From Pseudomonas sp. H1h (GTDB taxonomy: Bacteria > Pseudomonadota > Gammaproteobacteria > Pseudomonadales > Pseudomonadaceae), in assembly GCF_000633255.1 (NCBI RefSeq), contig NZ_AYMJ01000001.1, forward strand, positions 117,208 to 181,207: a stretch of DNA of 64,000 bases. The letters run 5' to 3'. Shown here piece by piece: positions 15,567 to 23,745 of the stretch. Numbering within the stretch: position 1 is the first letter of the stretch; every line of letters begins with the position of its first letter. The translations under genes were made by a program, and so were the position numbers. The notes under the pieces are model-generated. The model saw only the letters and a list, made by a program, of their open reading frames with translations, had not been told where the DNA came from and did no database searches.

Positions 15567-17863
15567 CAGCCGCCCACCGCCATGGCCATCATGTTTTCCA
15601 GCTCCAGCGGGGTCATAGGCTTGGAGGTATTGATATTCAATGTCTCGACATGGGTGCCGGGGCGCTGGTTGGGGTTCATGGCGTTGCTCTGGTTCTGGAA
15701 GCTTTGCATCAGTCCTCCTTTCGGGACGGCCTCGGGTTTGGTGGGGCTGATCGACGTATTGGCGTTGATCGCCTTGCGAGCTTCGATGCCTTTGTCCGTC
15801 TTGGCGGGCAGTTCGATGACCTTCTCGACGCGCGCCGGCAGTACGCTTTTGGGCTGCATTGAAAACGCCAGATCAGCGGATGCCGGCGGCAGCATGATCG
15901 GCTCGGCCTGGTTGATCTGAGGGGCAGGCATCTGCAACGGTTTAAAGGGCAACACGTTGGGTTGGGGCAGCTGCGCCTGGGGCGCCATTGCGTTCAGCAT
16001 CGGCGTGACCGGTGCCGATGCCTTCGGTGCTGCAGCCATCACCAGCGGCGGCGCCTGGATCGGCGCCTGGGGCGGACTCATCAATTGCGGCAGCAGCGGC
16101 GCGTCGACCAGCGGAGCCGTGATAGAAGGCAATTCCGGCGCCACCGGCATGTCGCCAAAAGCCGCGTCGATCTGCACACCCGGAATCTTGTTCAGAATTT
16201 CAATCAAGCCATTGATGGCCTGTTTAAAGATGTTGACGATGCCGTCCCACGCAGCCTTGGCCATGCCGGACCAGCCGCCCATCGAACCGAACCAGTCAGA
16301 CAGGGAGGTCAGCTGTTCGCTGATCCACTGAAACGCAGCGGTGTTCATCAGCGCCGCGCAAAGCTCGTCCCAGTACACGACAGCCGCGACCACGGCAGCG
16401 ACCAACAAAACGATACCGGCCACGATCAGCAGCACCGGGTTGGCCAGCATGGCGGCGTTGACCAGCCAGATCGCGCCCTGCCACAGCAACATGCCAACTC
16501 GAACCAGGCCCATCCAGGTGTAAAGCACCACCAGACCTGCAGCGAAGGCCGCGACCAGAACGGTATGGAACAGGAACATGGCAATGGACTTGAAGCCCTG
16601 CCAGTTGAGCAGCTTCCAGACCGTAAGCATCCCCAGCCAGACCATCTTGCTGGCCCCGACAACAAGGGTCAGCAACGACATGGCGGCGATGAAGCCAAAG
16701 ACGATCAGCGTTGTAATGCCGATGATCCGCGTTATGTTCGGGAACAGCTGCGTCCAGCGGGTCAAGGTTCTGGCAATACCCACCAGACGATCCATCAACG
16801 GGGTCAAGGTCGGAATCAGCGATTGACCGAACGCGATGCGCAGGGCTTCGACGGCTTTGCCAAACTGCTGCCAAGGGTCGACCATTTCCTTGGCCATCTT
16901 TTCGGCGTTCTCCAGACCTCGGATCTGGCCCAGCTCGCTGATGCCGTTGCGCAGCCGGTCGGTGTCCTTGGCCAGTGCGCCGATCACCTGGGCACCTTCA
17001 CCGCCGAACGCTTCCATTAACTTGGTGCCGGCGGCGGCGCTGGTCAGATCGCCATACTTGGCGGTCAGCTTGTCTAGGATCTGGATCATCGGCAGCGCAT
17101 TGCCAGCGGCATCGGTGAACGTGAGGCCAGTTTTCTCAGCAGCTGCGCCCATATTTTCAAAGAACGCCTTGTAGCGCCCGCCGGCGTCACCGCCTTCCAT
17201 GGTGCTGGACAGCGTACCGATCACCGCCATCTGCTCGGCCACACTCACACCGGCCTGAGTGGCAATCGCGCCTACTTCCTTGAACGCGTCCTTGAGCTGG
17301 GCGCCGTCTGTTCGGAACAGCTTCACCGCAAGCGCCGTTTGCCCGGTCAACTGCTCGACCCATTCGACTTTGCCCATCTTGTCGGCTTCGGTCTTGAACA
17401 AGTTGTACATGGTGCCCAGGTACGCGCCGGTGGTTTCCGCATCGGACTTCGTGACCTTGGCCAGCAGGTTGCTGGAACTGGTGATGGCGGCCAACTGACC
17501 GCCGACCAGCCCCTTAATGGCTCCATCGATGACGCGTGATGAGGCGACAAATTCGGCGGCGCTGGCCGCGTAATCGATCGAGAATTCCAGGGCGGTGCGG
17601 TTCAGGGACGCCAGCGCGTCCTCGGCAGTCCCGAGGGCGCGCATGTCGCCCAGTGCCCGATTGACCTCCAGCGCCGGTTCCAGGGATTCGGTGATGGCCA
17701 CGCCTGCGCCCACCATGCCGGCCAAGCCTGCACCCATCTGAATGATGTTCTGCTGACTCTGGGCGGCAAGGTCGCTAAAGCTGGTTTTCACCTTGCCCAG
17801 GGGGGCGCTGACCTTGTCGGTCAGATTGAGGATGAAAGCCAGGCGAGCGGAACGGTCAGCCAT
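15566..17863 (-). CDS. tail tape measure protein
   Basis: 765 aa. The N-terminal part carries the phage_tail_TP901-like domain (helix-rich, residues ~70-330, with many Ala/Gly helices). Several hydrophobic segments occupy residues ~380-500 (IGITTLIVFGFIAAMSLL and others), as expected for a tape measure that is ejected into the inner membrane. The end is Pro/Gln/Ala-rich (APQAQLPQPN). The encoded length sets the tail length. It follows the frameshifted tail-chaperone frame by 5 nt, the standard gene order. Confidence 0.9.
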   Translation of the reverse strand: MADRSARLAFILNLTDKVSAPLGKVKTSFSDLAAQSQQNIIQMGAGLAGMVGAGVAITESLEPALEVNRALGDMRALGTAEDALASLNRTALEFSIDYAASAAEFVASSRVIDGAIKGLVGGQLAAITSSSNLLAKVTKSDAETTGAYLGTMYNLFKTEADKMGKVEWVEQLTGQTALAVKLFRTDGAQLKDAFKEVGAIATQAGVSVAEQMAVIGTLSSTMEGGDAGGRYKAFFENMGAAAEKTGLTFTDAAGNALPMIQILDKLTAKYGDLTSAAAGTKLMEAFGGEGAQVIGALAKDTDRLRNGISELGQIRGLENAEKMAKEMVDPWQQFGKAVEALRIAFGQSLIPTLTPLMDRLVGIARTLTRWTQLFPNITRIIGITTLIVFGFIAAMSLLTLVVGASKMVWLGMLTVWKLLNWQGFKSIAMFLFHTVLVAAFAAGLVVLYTWMGLVRVGMLLWQGAIWLVNAAMLANPVLLIVAGIVLLVAAVVAAVVYWDELCAALMNTAAFQWISEQLTSLSDWFGSMGGWSGMAKAAWDGIVNIFKQAINGLIEILNKIPGVQIDAAFGDMPVAPELPSITAPLVDAPLLPQLMSPPQAPIQAPPLVMAAAPKASAPVTPMLNAMAPQAQLPQPNVLPFKPLQMPAPQINQAEPIMLPPASADLAFSMQPKSVLPARVEKVIELPAKTDKGIEARKAINANTSISPTKPEAVPKGGLMQSFQNQSNAMNPNQRPGTHVETLNINTSKPMTPLELENMMAMAVGG

Positions 17864-17868
17864 CGGGG

Positions 17869-18057
17869 TTATCCGTTAAAGGCAGTGGAAATGCCATTGG
17901 CGACGGCAATTTCCATGCGTCTCCAATGTTCGTCTTCCAGCCACTTGGCGCTGCCCATACTCTCGATCGTGGGTTCAGCGCCAGGCAGCCAGCGTTGGGT
18001 CAAGGCCAGTAGCTGGCCTAGCCCGTCTTCGGTCAGGCCTTCGGCGTAGGCGAGGGC
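17869..18057 (-). CDS. E'-like tail chaperone extension, reached by -1 frameshift
   Basis: A minus-strand open frame without its own start that continues from the slippery heptamer to a TAA at 17871-17869. It encodes about 62 residues after the slip, ending ISTAFNG, and includes the motif TQRWLPGAEPTIESMG and KWLEDEHWRRME. Position and size match the E' frame of P2-like and HP1-like phages. The fused product would be about 151 aa (89 from the upstream frame plus 62). It lies exactly between the chaperone gene and the tape measure gene. Confidence 0.75.
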   Translation of the reverse strand, partial: ALAYAEGLTEDGLGQLLALTQRWLPGAEPTIESMGSAKWLEDEHWRRMEIAVANGISTAFNG

Positions 18058-18323
18058 TTTTTTACGATCACTTGAACGTCTGGCGAGTACTCTTCAAGTA
18101 ACGCACCAGCCATGGTCATGGTGGTGACCGGGTTTTCCAGCAATTGCTTGAGCGCGGTTTTGTCTTCCTGCTTTACGGTGCCCATCAGCAGGTTATGGGC
18201 CGGGGCGACCTTGTTGGCCTGTGTCGTGGCGTTGAAGTACTTGGTGACGTCCTGGGGCGTCAGGGAGAAGGTGAATTCCAAGTTGCCCATTTCCAGGGTG
18301 ATGCTGCGGTTTACTTCGCTCAT
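18033..18323 (-). CDS. tail assembly chaperone (gpE-like, Phage_TAC_10 type)
   Basis: A 96-aa protein with MGNLEFTFSLTPQDVTKYFNA near the start, typical of the HP1-type tail assembly chaperones. It coats the tape measure during tail assembly and is not found in the finished virion. At codons 87-89 (GTA AAA AAG) it contains an A AAA AAG slippery heptamer that would allow some ribosomes to shift to -1 and make a longer form. In frame 0 it ends at TGA at 18033, eight codons after the slip site. Confidence 0.85.
   Translation of the reverse strand: MSEVNRSITLEMGNLEFTFSLTPQDVTKYFNATTQANKVAPAHNLLMGTVKQEDKTALKQLLENPVTTMTMAGALLEEYSPDVQVIVKKPSPTPKA
18057..18063 (-). promoter_or_regulatory. -1 ribosomal frameshift slippery site A AAA AAG
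   Basis: On the minus strand the heptamer A AAA AAG lies in the right phase (GTA AAA AAG CCC) at the end of the gpE-like frame, and the -1 frame is open for 62 codons after it. This heptamer is the strongest bacterial -1 slippery sequence known (as in dnaX). Confidence 0.8.
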
Positions 18324-18356
18324 GTCGGTGTTTCCGTAAGGTTGAGTTGCAAAAGG

Positions 18357-18848
18357 TCAGTGTTGTGCCGGCGCTCGCTGGCACACGCCAAGGGCGTATT
18401 GCTGCAATCCGAGGATCATTTGCCGGCTTAGGGCGTGCTGATCTCGGAGGGTGAAATAATCCGGTCGAGCGTCTGCTGCGAGTTCGGCGGTTCCTGCATC
18501 AGCCACGCGGGTGGTGCTGGAGGTGGCGGGCACAGAGCCGGTAGCGGAACAGGTGGCGCGGATCCGCAACCGCTGAGCACCGTCGTCAACAGCGCGGCGC
18601 AGACGCCGGTTTTCATCGCGTACATGGGTCAATTCCTTGGTGTTTCGTTGATCGATCGCGTCCCGCTCGCCGAGCATCTCGCCAGTGATTCGAGCCACTT
18701 CTCGCAGGCGGACAACCTCCGATTTCAGGCCTTTAAGGTCTTTCAGCGCTTCGTCGCGTTGATCTACAACGCGGATGAACCAATACAAGGGCACCAGGGC
18801 GGTAATCAGCATCACGATCAGAGCGAGCCGGAACGGTGAAAGAGTCAT
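18357..18848 (-). CDS. i-spanin Rz
   Basis: 163 aa from an ATG overlapping the endolysin stop (ATGA); an alternative ATG at 18857 has a poorly spaced ribosome site. The N-terminal transmembrane segment (about residues 6-22, RLALIVMLITALVPLYWFI) is followed by a long charged coiled coil (DQRDEALKDLKGLKSEVVRLREVARI), the hallmark of inner-membrane spanins. It completes lysis by fusing inner and outer membranes together with the lipoprotein Rz1, which is encoded inside it in another frame. The C-terminal third is partly shaped by that overlap. Confidence 0.85.
   Translation of the reverse strand: MTLSPFRLALIVMLITALVPLYWFIRVVDQRDEALKDLKGLKSEVVRLREVARITGEMLGERDAIDQRNTKELTHVRDENRRLRRAVDDGAQRLRIRATCSATGSVPATSSTTRVADAGTAELAADARPDYFTLRDQHALSRQMILGLQQYALGVCQRAPAQH
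18428..18616 (-). CDS. o-spanin lipoprotein Rz1, nested in Rz
   Basis: 62 aa in a different frame of the same strand, wholly inside Rz. The start MKTGVCAALLTTVLSGC is a lipoprotein signal with lipobox LSGC, and the mature part is very proline-rich (PPVPLPALCPPPPAPP), exactly as Rz1 proteins are. It would sit in the outer membrane and bind the C-terminus of Rz across the periplasm. Confidence 0.85.
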   Translation of the reverse strand: MKTGVCAALLTTVLSGCGSAPPVPLPALCPPPPAPPAWLMQEPPNSQQTLDRIISPSEISTP

Positions 18849-19372
18849 TTCAGGCATAGCTCCATCTCGGCCAACCGGCGGTTGTGCAGACCACGGACAA
18901 AGGTCTTGCGACCATCCGCCCCCGTCACATAAGCCCACACCGGCGTCTTGCCGTCGGGTGCCCAGGCCAAAGCCTTGCAGCCCTCAGTAATGTGGCCTGC
19001 GTTGATCAGGCCCACGGCACGGCTCGAGCACGTCGTCGGCACTCCGAAGTTGTGGCCATGACTGCTCAAGGCGTCGAACGTGTTCTGCCCGATCGCCTGA
19101 TTGGTCATGCAGTCGGCCAGGCTCAGTTGGCCCTTGGCGATGACCAGGACTTCAACCTCGGCGCAACGCGCATCGGACCAGTAGTCACCGACCACAACCG
19201 GATCCGGGCTGGTATGGCGGGTGATGCCTTTGCAGACAGTCGGCAATCCACCGGCCAGTTTGTCGGCATACACCACGTTCTGGCCGTTGCCTTCCCAGTC
19301 GCCCAGGAACGCGGTCAACGTGCCGCTGCAGAGCACCAAAACGCCGGCGACGATCTTGTTGCGCAGGCTCAT
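18845..19372 (-). CDS. SAR endolysin (lysozyme, GH24)
   Basis: 175 aa starting at ATG 19372, preceded by GGAAGG. The weakly hydrophobic N-terminus (KIVAGVLVLCSGTLTAFLG), with many Gly/Ala/Ser/Thr, is a signal-anchor-release segment rather than a cleavable signal. The catalytic region follows at once: E27 in DWEG, D37 in YAD and T45 in LPTVCKGIT. Cys15 inside the anchor and Cys47 just after the active site could form the disulfide exchange used to control P1 Lyz. It cleaves peptidoglycan after the holin collapses the membrane potential. It is coupled to holin upstream and Rz downstream. Confidence 0.87.
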   Translation of the reverse strand: MSLRNKIVAGVLVLCSGTLTAFLGDWEGNGQNVVYADKLAGGLPTVCKGITRHTSPDPVVVGDYWSDARCAEVEVLVIAKGQLSLADCMTNQAIGQNTFDALSSHGHNFGVPTTCSSRAVGLINAGHITEGCKALAWAPDGKTPVWAYVTGADGRKTFVRGLHNRRLAEMELCLK

Positions 19373-19575
19373 ACTTTGGCCTTCCAATCACGCAGCATCT
19401 GGCGGTACTTAGGGACCAGCAGCAGGATCTGCAGCACCATGTAAAAAGCGGTCAGCATGTAGGCCACTGCCGACCAGTCGACAGCACCCGTCGCACCAGT
19501 GGCGGCGACGCCGATGGCAGGCGACGCCTTGACCACGGCAATGGCGGTGTCCTGAGCAGCCTGATTCGTGCTCAT
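19369..19575 (-). CDS. phage holin / small membrane lysis protein
   Basis: 68 aa from the ATG at 19575, which overlaps the previous stop (TGATG). Two hydrophobic segments are visible, a weak Ala/Gly/Thr-rich one (ASPAIGVAATGATGAV) and a strong one (AVAYMLTAFYMVLQILLLV), with a basic tail (KYRQMLRDWKAKV), as in class II or pin holins. It is placed directly before the endolysin with a 4-nt overlap. Confidence 0.8.
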   Translation of the reverse strand: MSTNQAAQDTAIAVVKASPAIGVAATGATGAVDWSAVAYMLTAFYMVLQILLLVPKYRQMLRDWKAKV

Positions 19576-19784
19576 CAGCGAAATCCTTTTTCGGTCAGGG
19601 TTTGGCAAGGGACGCAACGGGTCATGCCGCCCAGTGCCTGGCGCGCTGGCGGGATCTCCTTATCGCAATCCTCGCAATGGGTGAGGCTTGGCCCGCTCGC
19701 TCGCGGCTTGGCCAACTGGGCCGCAATGGCTTGGTCGCGTTGTCGCTGCTCCAGAGCCTGCGCACGATCGAACGGGCAGACCAT
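19575..19784 (-). CDS. TraR/DksA-type zinc-finger protein
   Basis: 69 aa with a C-terminal four-cysteine zinc finger (CEDC ... CVPC) of the DksA/TraR C4 type and a short N-terminal helix. Small proteins like this are regularly found in the tail/lysis region of P2- and HP1-like phages. TraR-type proteins bind the RNA polymerase secondary channel and alter promoter choice without ppGpp, so it may shift host transcription during late infection. It overlaps the holin start. Confidence 0.85.
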   Translation of the reverse strand: MVCPFDRAQALEQRQRDQAIAAQLAKPRASGPSLTHCEDCDKEIPPARQALGGMTRCVPCQTLTEKGFR

Positions 19785-20236
19785 TACGTCAGGCCTTCGA
19801 TTTCAGCAGCAGCCAGGTACGGCACACCGTTGATCTTGATGAAGTCCGGACTGGTGACGTCGAAAGGCACCTTGTGAGTGTTCTTCGCGCCGCCCTTGGG
19901 ATCGATACTCAGCAGGCTGGAGACGCGAACCTTGCAACCGAACGCCTCGATGCGCAGTTCCTCTTCGCCGGCTTTGGCGAAAAACACGATGTCGAACGGC
20001 TCCAGCTCACGGAAACTGCCGGATGTCTTCGCCTGCTCGATCAGCAGATTGAAGTTGGTGGTGTCCAGCTCCAGTTCGCCCGCTGCAGCGACATCGCCAT
20101 CAACATGGCCGTTGGGCACGCCCTTGGTCTGGGCCACGGTGCTGTTGTCCGTGATGTCCAGGGTGCCGGCCTCTACGTGAACGAGCAGATCGCCCAGGTT
20201 CACGTCGAAGTTCTTACCGCCAATTTTTGCGGCCAT
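19784..20236 (-). CDS. tail tube protein (DUF2597)
   Basis: 150 aa, beta-rich (KNFDVNLGDLLVHVEAGTLDITDNS), matching the DUF2597 group found next to DUF2586 sheath genes in HP1-type phages. It would form the inner tube inside the contractile sheath, the role of FII in P2. It starts a few bases after the sheath stop and is followed at once by the zinc-finger gene (shared base). Confidence 0.82.
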   Translation of the reverse strand: MAAKIGGKNFDVNLGDLLVHVEAGTLDITDNSTVAQTKGVPNGHVDGDVAAAGELELDTTNFNLLIEQAKTSGSFRELEPFDIVFFAKAGEEELRIEAFGCKVRVSSLLSIDPKGGAKNTHKVPFDVTSPDFIKINGVPYLAAAEIEGLT

Positions 20237-20240
20237 GGGG

Positions 20241-21353
20241 TTACTCCGAATCCGTTACGGAAAGATCGAGCGCGATGTTTGCGGTCAGGTCTTTCGGGCA
20301 GTTGAGGGGGCGCAGCTTGAGGTAGGCCACGACAGAGGTTTTGCTTGTCCAGGTCAGCACGATGTCGCCGTCCTTGGGCTGCTCGATCTCGCCCGGGAAC
20401 ACCTGACCGGCGAACTTGGTGGACTTGGCCATCGCACGCAGCGGGGCCATGAGCTTGGAGGTGGTAGTCGCCATGCTGTTGGCCGAACTGTTCAGGCTCC
20501 GATCGCCCACATAGCGAATCAGTAGGATCCGCACGCGGCGGGCAGCCTTGTCCACGACACGCAGGTTTTCGATCACTTGGAAGTCACTGCCCGGGGCGTC
20601 CAGCAGATTGCCGTCACCCCAGAAGGTGCCGGGATAGTCCGGGTAGGTCTGCGGCACCGACAGGCGCGCTGCGTCCAGTTGGGTCAGTACGGCTGACGTC
20701 AGTGCTACGCCGTCCAGATCCTTGGGCTCAGCGCCCAGGCCCACTAATGCTCCAGTCGCTACGCGCATCGGCGTATCGGCCACGCTCACGGAAGCGTTGG
20801 CCAGACGACCGGCCAGAACCCCCAGGTTGTTGCCATGCAGTTGTGGTACCGGCAGAACCCGAGGCGCAGCCAGGCCGTCGACAATGGCTTTCTGCTCTAC
20901 GACGTAGGCGCTCCAGGTCAACTGCGGGGCAATGCCGGCAGTGGCAGCCATTACAAAGATGCGGCGGCCCAGTTTGTTGCTCAACTCCGTGGCCGCAACG
21001 TGCATTGCTGACAGCTCGGCCTGGGTGGTCGACGGCTTGACGACTACCACCGCTTCGAAGGAATAGCTGCGGGTCGCACTCTCCAGCGCCTGTTGCCAGG
21101 TGATGTCATCCGCGATCGGAGCGGCCACGCAAGCCCAGCGATCGCCGCCGTTCGCACGCGCCGCCAGGATTTGGGTTTTCAGGTCGCTGACCGGAACGCC
21201 AAGCTGGATGTCCAGATCGCTCTGGGTATCCAGCGGGAGCAACTTGCCGACGTTCTTGGCGGCGGGACCGATGAACAGGAAATAGCGTTCGATCTCGGTC
21301 ACGGCACCCTGGCCGAGGTTGAGATTGTTAACGCTGACTTTGCCGAGTGCCAT
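20241..21353 (-). CDS. contractile tail sheath protein (DUF2586)
   Basis: 370 aa, starting MALGKVSVNNLNLGQG, a sheath signature of the DUF2586 family. The C-terminal domain (after about residue 230) holds the conserved sheath handshake region. It replaces the FI sheath of classical P2. Contraction of its helical assembly would drive the tube through the outer membrane. It is encoded between gpS-like and tube genes. Confidence 0.87.
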   Translation of the reverse strand: MALGKVSVNNLNLGQGAVTEIERYFLFIGPAAKNVGKLLPLDTQSDLDIQLGVPVSDLKTQILAARANGGDRWACVAAPIADDITWQQALESATRSYSFEAVVVVKPSTTQAELSAMHVAATELSNKLGRRIFVMAATAGIAPQLTWSAYVVEQKAIVDGLAAPRVLPVPQLHGNNLGVLAGRLANASVSVADTPMRVATGALVGLGAEPKDLDGVALTSAVLTQLDAARLSVPQTYPDYPGTFWGDGNLLDAPGSDFQVIENLRVVDKAARRVRILLIRYVGDRSLNSSANSMATTTSKLMAPLRAMAKSTKFAGQVFPGEIEQPKDGDIVLTWTSKTSVVAYLKLRPLNCPKDLTANIALDLSVTDSE

Positions 21354-21367
21354 AAAGCGGTGCCTCG

Positions 21368-22036
21368 TTAGCGGGGGGAATTAAGGATTTGTTGCAGCAC
21401 CAGATTCACCAGCTGGCTGGTTTCACTGTCGCTGGCACCGAGAAACTGACGTGCAGGTAGCCGGATGTCCCAGCTTCGCGCGCCGGCAGATTCGGCTGGT
21501 TGGTCGTCCAGGACGCGGATCAACAATCCCGCCCGGGCGTAGTTCAGGTGTTGCTGAATCCAGGCCACAGATGGGCGTGTCAGCGTCTTTTTGCCGGTCT
21601 GGCGGGTTTTAAAGCCCAACCGACGCAGGCTCTTGGCCTGCTTTACAGTGGCTGCGGTGCCGGGAGGGACCTTGTTCCACTCACGCATCTGCGCGGCGGT
21701 GCGCCGTTCGGATACGCCGTTGTGTTGCTGCGAGGCAACCCAGCGGGTCAGGGTGTTACGCCAGCCCAGTTCGGCCTCGTTTCCGCTCAGGCGGGTGACA
21801 TCGAGCAGCTTGCCCAGTCCCACCTCCATCTTTTTCTTGCCCTTGGACGTGTCCTTGCGGGCTTCAAACGGTGTGCCGTCCAGGTTCTGCTGGTTGCGGA
21901 TGCGCTGGCGGCTCAGGCTGCGCACGCGCTTGGCCACGTTGTTCAGCAGGCGCTTGCGCTTGGGCGTAGGCAACTCCATCAAAGCCAGCAGATCCTGGGC
22001 TTCGAGCATGCCGCGAATGTCCAGATCAAAGGCCAT
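21368..22036 (-). CDS. virion morphogenesis / tail completion protein (gpS-like)
   Basis: 222 aa, longer than P2 gpS (~150 aa), with a basic N-terminal part (KRKRLLNNVAKRVRSLSRQRIRNQQNLDGTPF) typical of the phage virion morphogenesis family, in which the DGTPFxxR element is conserved. It overlaps the gpR-like gene by 11 nt. It acts in joining the finished tail to the head. Confidence 0.82.
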   Translation of the reverse strand: MAFDLDIRGMLEAQDLLALMELPTPKRKRLLNNVAKRVRSLSRQRIRNQQNLDGTPFEARKDTSKGKKKMEVGLGKLLDVTRLSGNEAELGWRNTLTRWVASQQHNGVSERRTAAQMREWNKVPPGTAATVKQAKSLRRLGFKTRQTGKKTLTRPSVAWIQQHLNYARAGLLIRVLDDQPAESAGARSWDIRLPARQFLGASDSETSQLVNLVLQQILNSPR

Positions 22037-22469
22037 GGCCGGTCACCTCGCCGGTTTCCGCAACCCACAGTTCGAATGGCACGAATGACCAGGTCTTTCC
22101 GAAGGCCTCGATCTCGCCTTCTAGATCCTCGGCCAGGTACTGGGCTTCGGTGAACTGAAGCTTGATGTCGACGTCGGCCAGATCGTTGTCGAGCATGACC
22201 ACGTCGAACACGACATTGGGCAGACCGTCACGGTCTTGGTCGTGGGTTTCCAGCCAACTGCCCACCAAGGCAAACAGGCGCGCAGGGTGATCCGCGAAAC
22301 GCTCGATCGTGATTGTCGCGCCGTAGTTCATGTCACCCATGTGCATGCCCTGGGTGTCGGGCTTCCAGACCAGTTCGACTTGCACCTGGTCGGTCCAGCT
22401 GTCGAGCTGTTCCGGAGCCACCAACTGGCGTTCCAGCAGGTACTGGGTCAATGCCCTGAGCTTGATCAC
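22026..22469 (-). CDS. tail completion protein R-like
   Basis: 147 aa; MIKLRALTQYLLERQ at the start and a tail-terminator alpha/beta pattern (VFDVVMLDNDLADVDIKLQFTE) match gpR proteins of P2-like phages. It overlaps gpL-like by 4 nt and gpS-like by 11 nt. It probably forms the ring closing the top of the tail. Confidence 0.82.
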   Translation of the reverse strand: MIKLRALTQYLLERQLVAPEQLDSWTDQVQVELVWKPDTQGMHMGDMNYGATITIERFADHPARLFALVGSWLETHDQDRDGLPNVVFDVVMLDNDLADVDIKLQFTEAQYLAEDLEGEIEAFGKTWSFVPFELWVAETGEVTGHGL

Positions 22470-22927
22470 AGCAGCACCGCCGTAATGCGGCCACGGCCCT
22501 GCAACGCACGCACCGCCTGTTGGCTGAAAGCCAGAAACGTGTCTTCACGCTCGGGCGCTTCCTTGGCGGTGTTCTCGGCGCTCTCGCGGCGGGTCACGGT
22601 GGCGAACTGCTGCAAGGCGCTGGCCTTGGCGCGGCAATACACGGCGCGCTTGTACAGCTTGGCTTTGAATGCACGTTCCGGCAGCAGCATCGGATCGGCT
22701 GTTTTCACGGTAACGATGCCCGCTGCCAGCCAGCTGGTTTTGAGCTTGGCCAGGTCGATATTGACCTCGGCCATAGCGATAAACAGGGCGTCGGTCAGCA
22801 GGTCGCCCAGGAACTCCGCCGGCAGGCGATAGCCCTTCTGGAACTCGGCCACGGAGAGGTTCGGCCAGAAGCCGTCGTTCTCGATCGCCTGTTCCACGAT
22901 GGTGGTGGGTTTCCCGGAAAAGCTCAT
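22466..22927 (-). CDS. head completion protein (gpL-like)
   Basis: 153 aa, with the NDGFWPNLSVAEFQKGYRLP opening typical of gpL. It would plug or line the portal vertex after DNA packaging. It is encoded ~100 nt after the terminase small subunit; the gap 22928-23025 shows no gene. Confidence 0.85.
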   Translation of the reverse strand: MSFSGKPTTIVEQAIENDGFWPNLSVAEFQKGYRLPAEFLGDLLTDALFIAMAEVNIDLAKLKTSWLAAGIVTVKTADPMLLPERAFKAKLYKRAVYCRAKASALQQFATVTRRESAENTAKEAPEREDTFLAFSQQAVRALQGRGRITAVLL

Positions 22928-23025
22928 TGCTGACCGCTCAAATTAGGGCGGGGAGACTGTTTTTCGTGGGGCTGGCCATGAATGGCAGACACACGTCCAC
23001 AGTTCCCCGCTGGGGGGGTAGTCGG

Positions 23026-23745
23026 TTATTGGGCGCCGTTGGTGGCGGGTGTTTGTTTGGCGATCGCCTTGCGGCATTTCGCAATGCGCGTCTCGTTGCC
23101 GGCCTTCGCGTACAGCTCGGTTGAACGCTCCAGATGCCAGAGCGCCGTTTCCCACTGCTCGGCCTCCATGGCGCGCATGCCGATCAATTTGTGGTACTTG
23201 CTCGGGATCTGTTCGGGCAGATCCCATTCGCCGTCGACACGCGGCAGCAGATTGGTCAGGTACGGCTCTGGGCTGCGCTCCGCGTTGTATTCACGGAAAG
23301 CCCAGTCGATCACCGCGTCGGCGACGAAGGTCTGCACGTCACGCTTGAAGCGCTCCGGCATTTCCTGCCCCTGCTCAATAGCAAAGTCCGCCAGTTCCAG
23401 ACCGTCTTCGAACTGCTCGGTGTCGAATAGCCAGACCATCACCTGCACCAGGACCGGATTCGGCATCACCAGGCCCGAGTCCATATAACGCTGGATAAAG
23501 TCCTGGTACTTGGGCAGCAGTTCCTCACGCTTGAGTGCCTGACGGCCGGCCAGCCCCTTGATCGCGCTCAGACGCTCCAGGTCTTGAGCCAGCGCGGCTT
23601 CCTGCAGCTGCAGATGCTTTTTGGCATTGGCCGGACTGCTCAAAGCTTCCGCCGGCGAATACGCCAGCGGTGCAGCGGCTGCAGCGATCACTGCAGCGCT
23701 CCCCAGGGCCAAGGTGCGGCGCTTATGAGCAAGGGCCAGGCTCAC
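23026..23745 (-). CDS. terminase small / endonuclease subunit (gpM)
   Basis: 239 aa with a basic N-terminus (LAHKRRTLALG) and a helical body typical of gpM of P2-like phages. The protein recognises cos and, with gpP, cuts and packages the DNA. The GDEW-like region DGEWDLPEQIPSKYHKLIGMRAM in the C-terminal half is well conserved in this family. It overlaps the capsid gene by 4 nt. Confidence 0.87.
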   Translation of the reverse strand: MSLALAHKRRTLALGSAAVIAAAAAPLAYSPAEALSSPANAKKHLQLQEAALAQDLERLSAIKGLAGRQALKREELLPKYQDFIQRYMDSGLVMPNPVLVQVMVWLFDTEQFEDGLELADFAIEQGQEMPERFKRDVQTFVADAVIDWAFREYNAERSPEPYLTNLLPRVDGEWDLPEQIPSKYHKLIGMRAMEAEQWETALWHLERSTELYAKAGNETRIAKCRKAIAKQTPATNGAQ

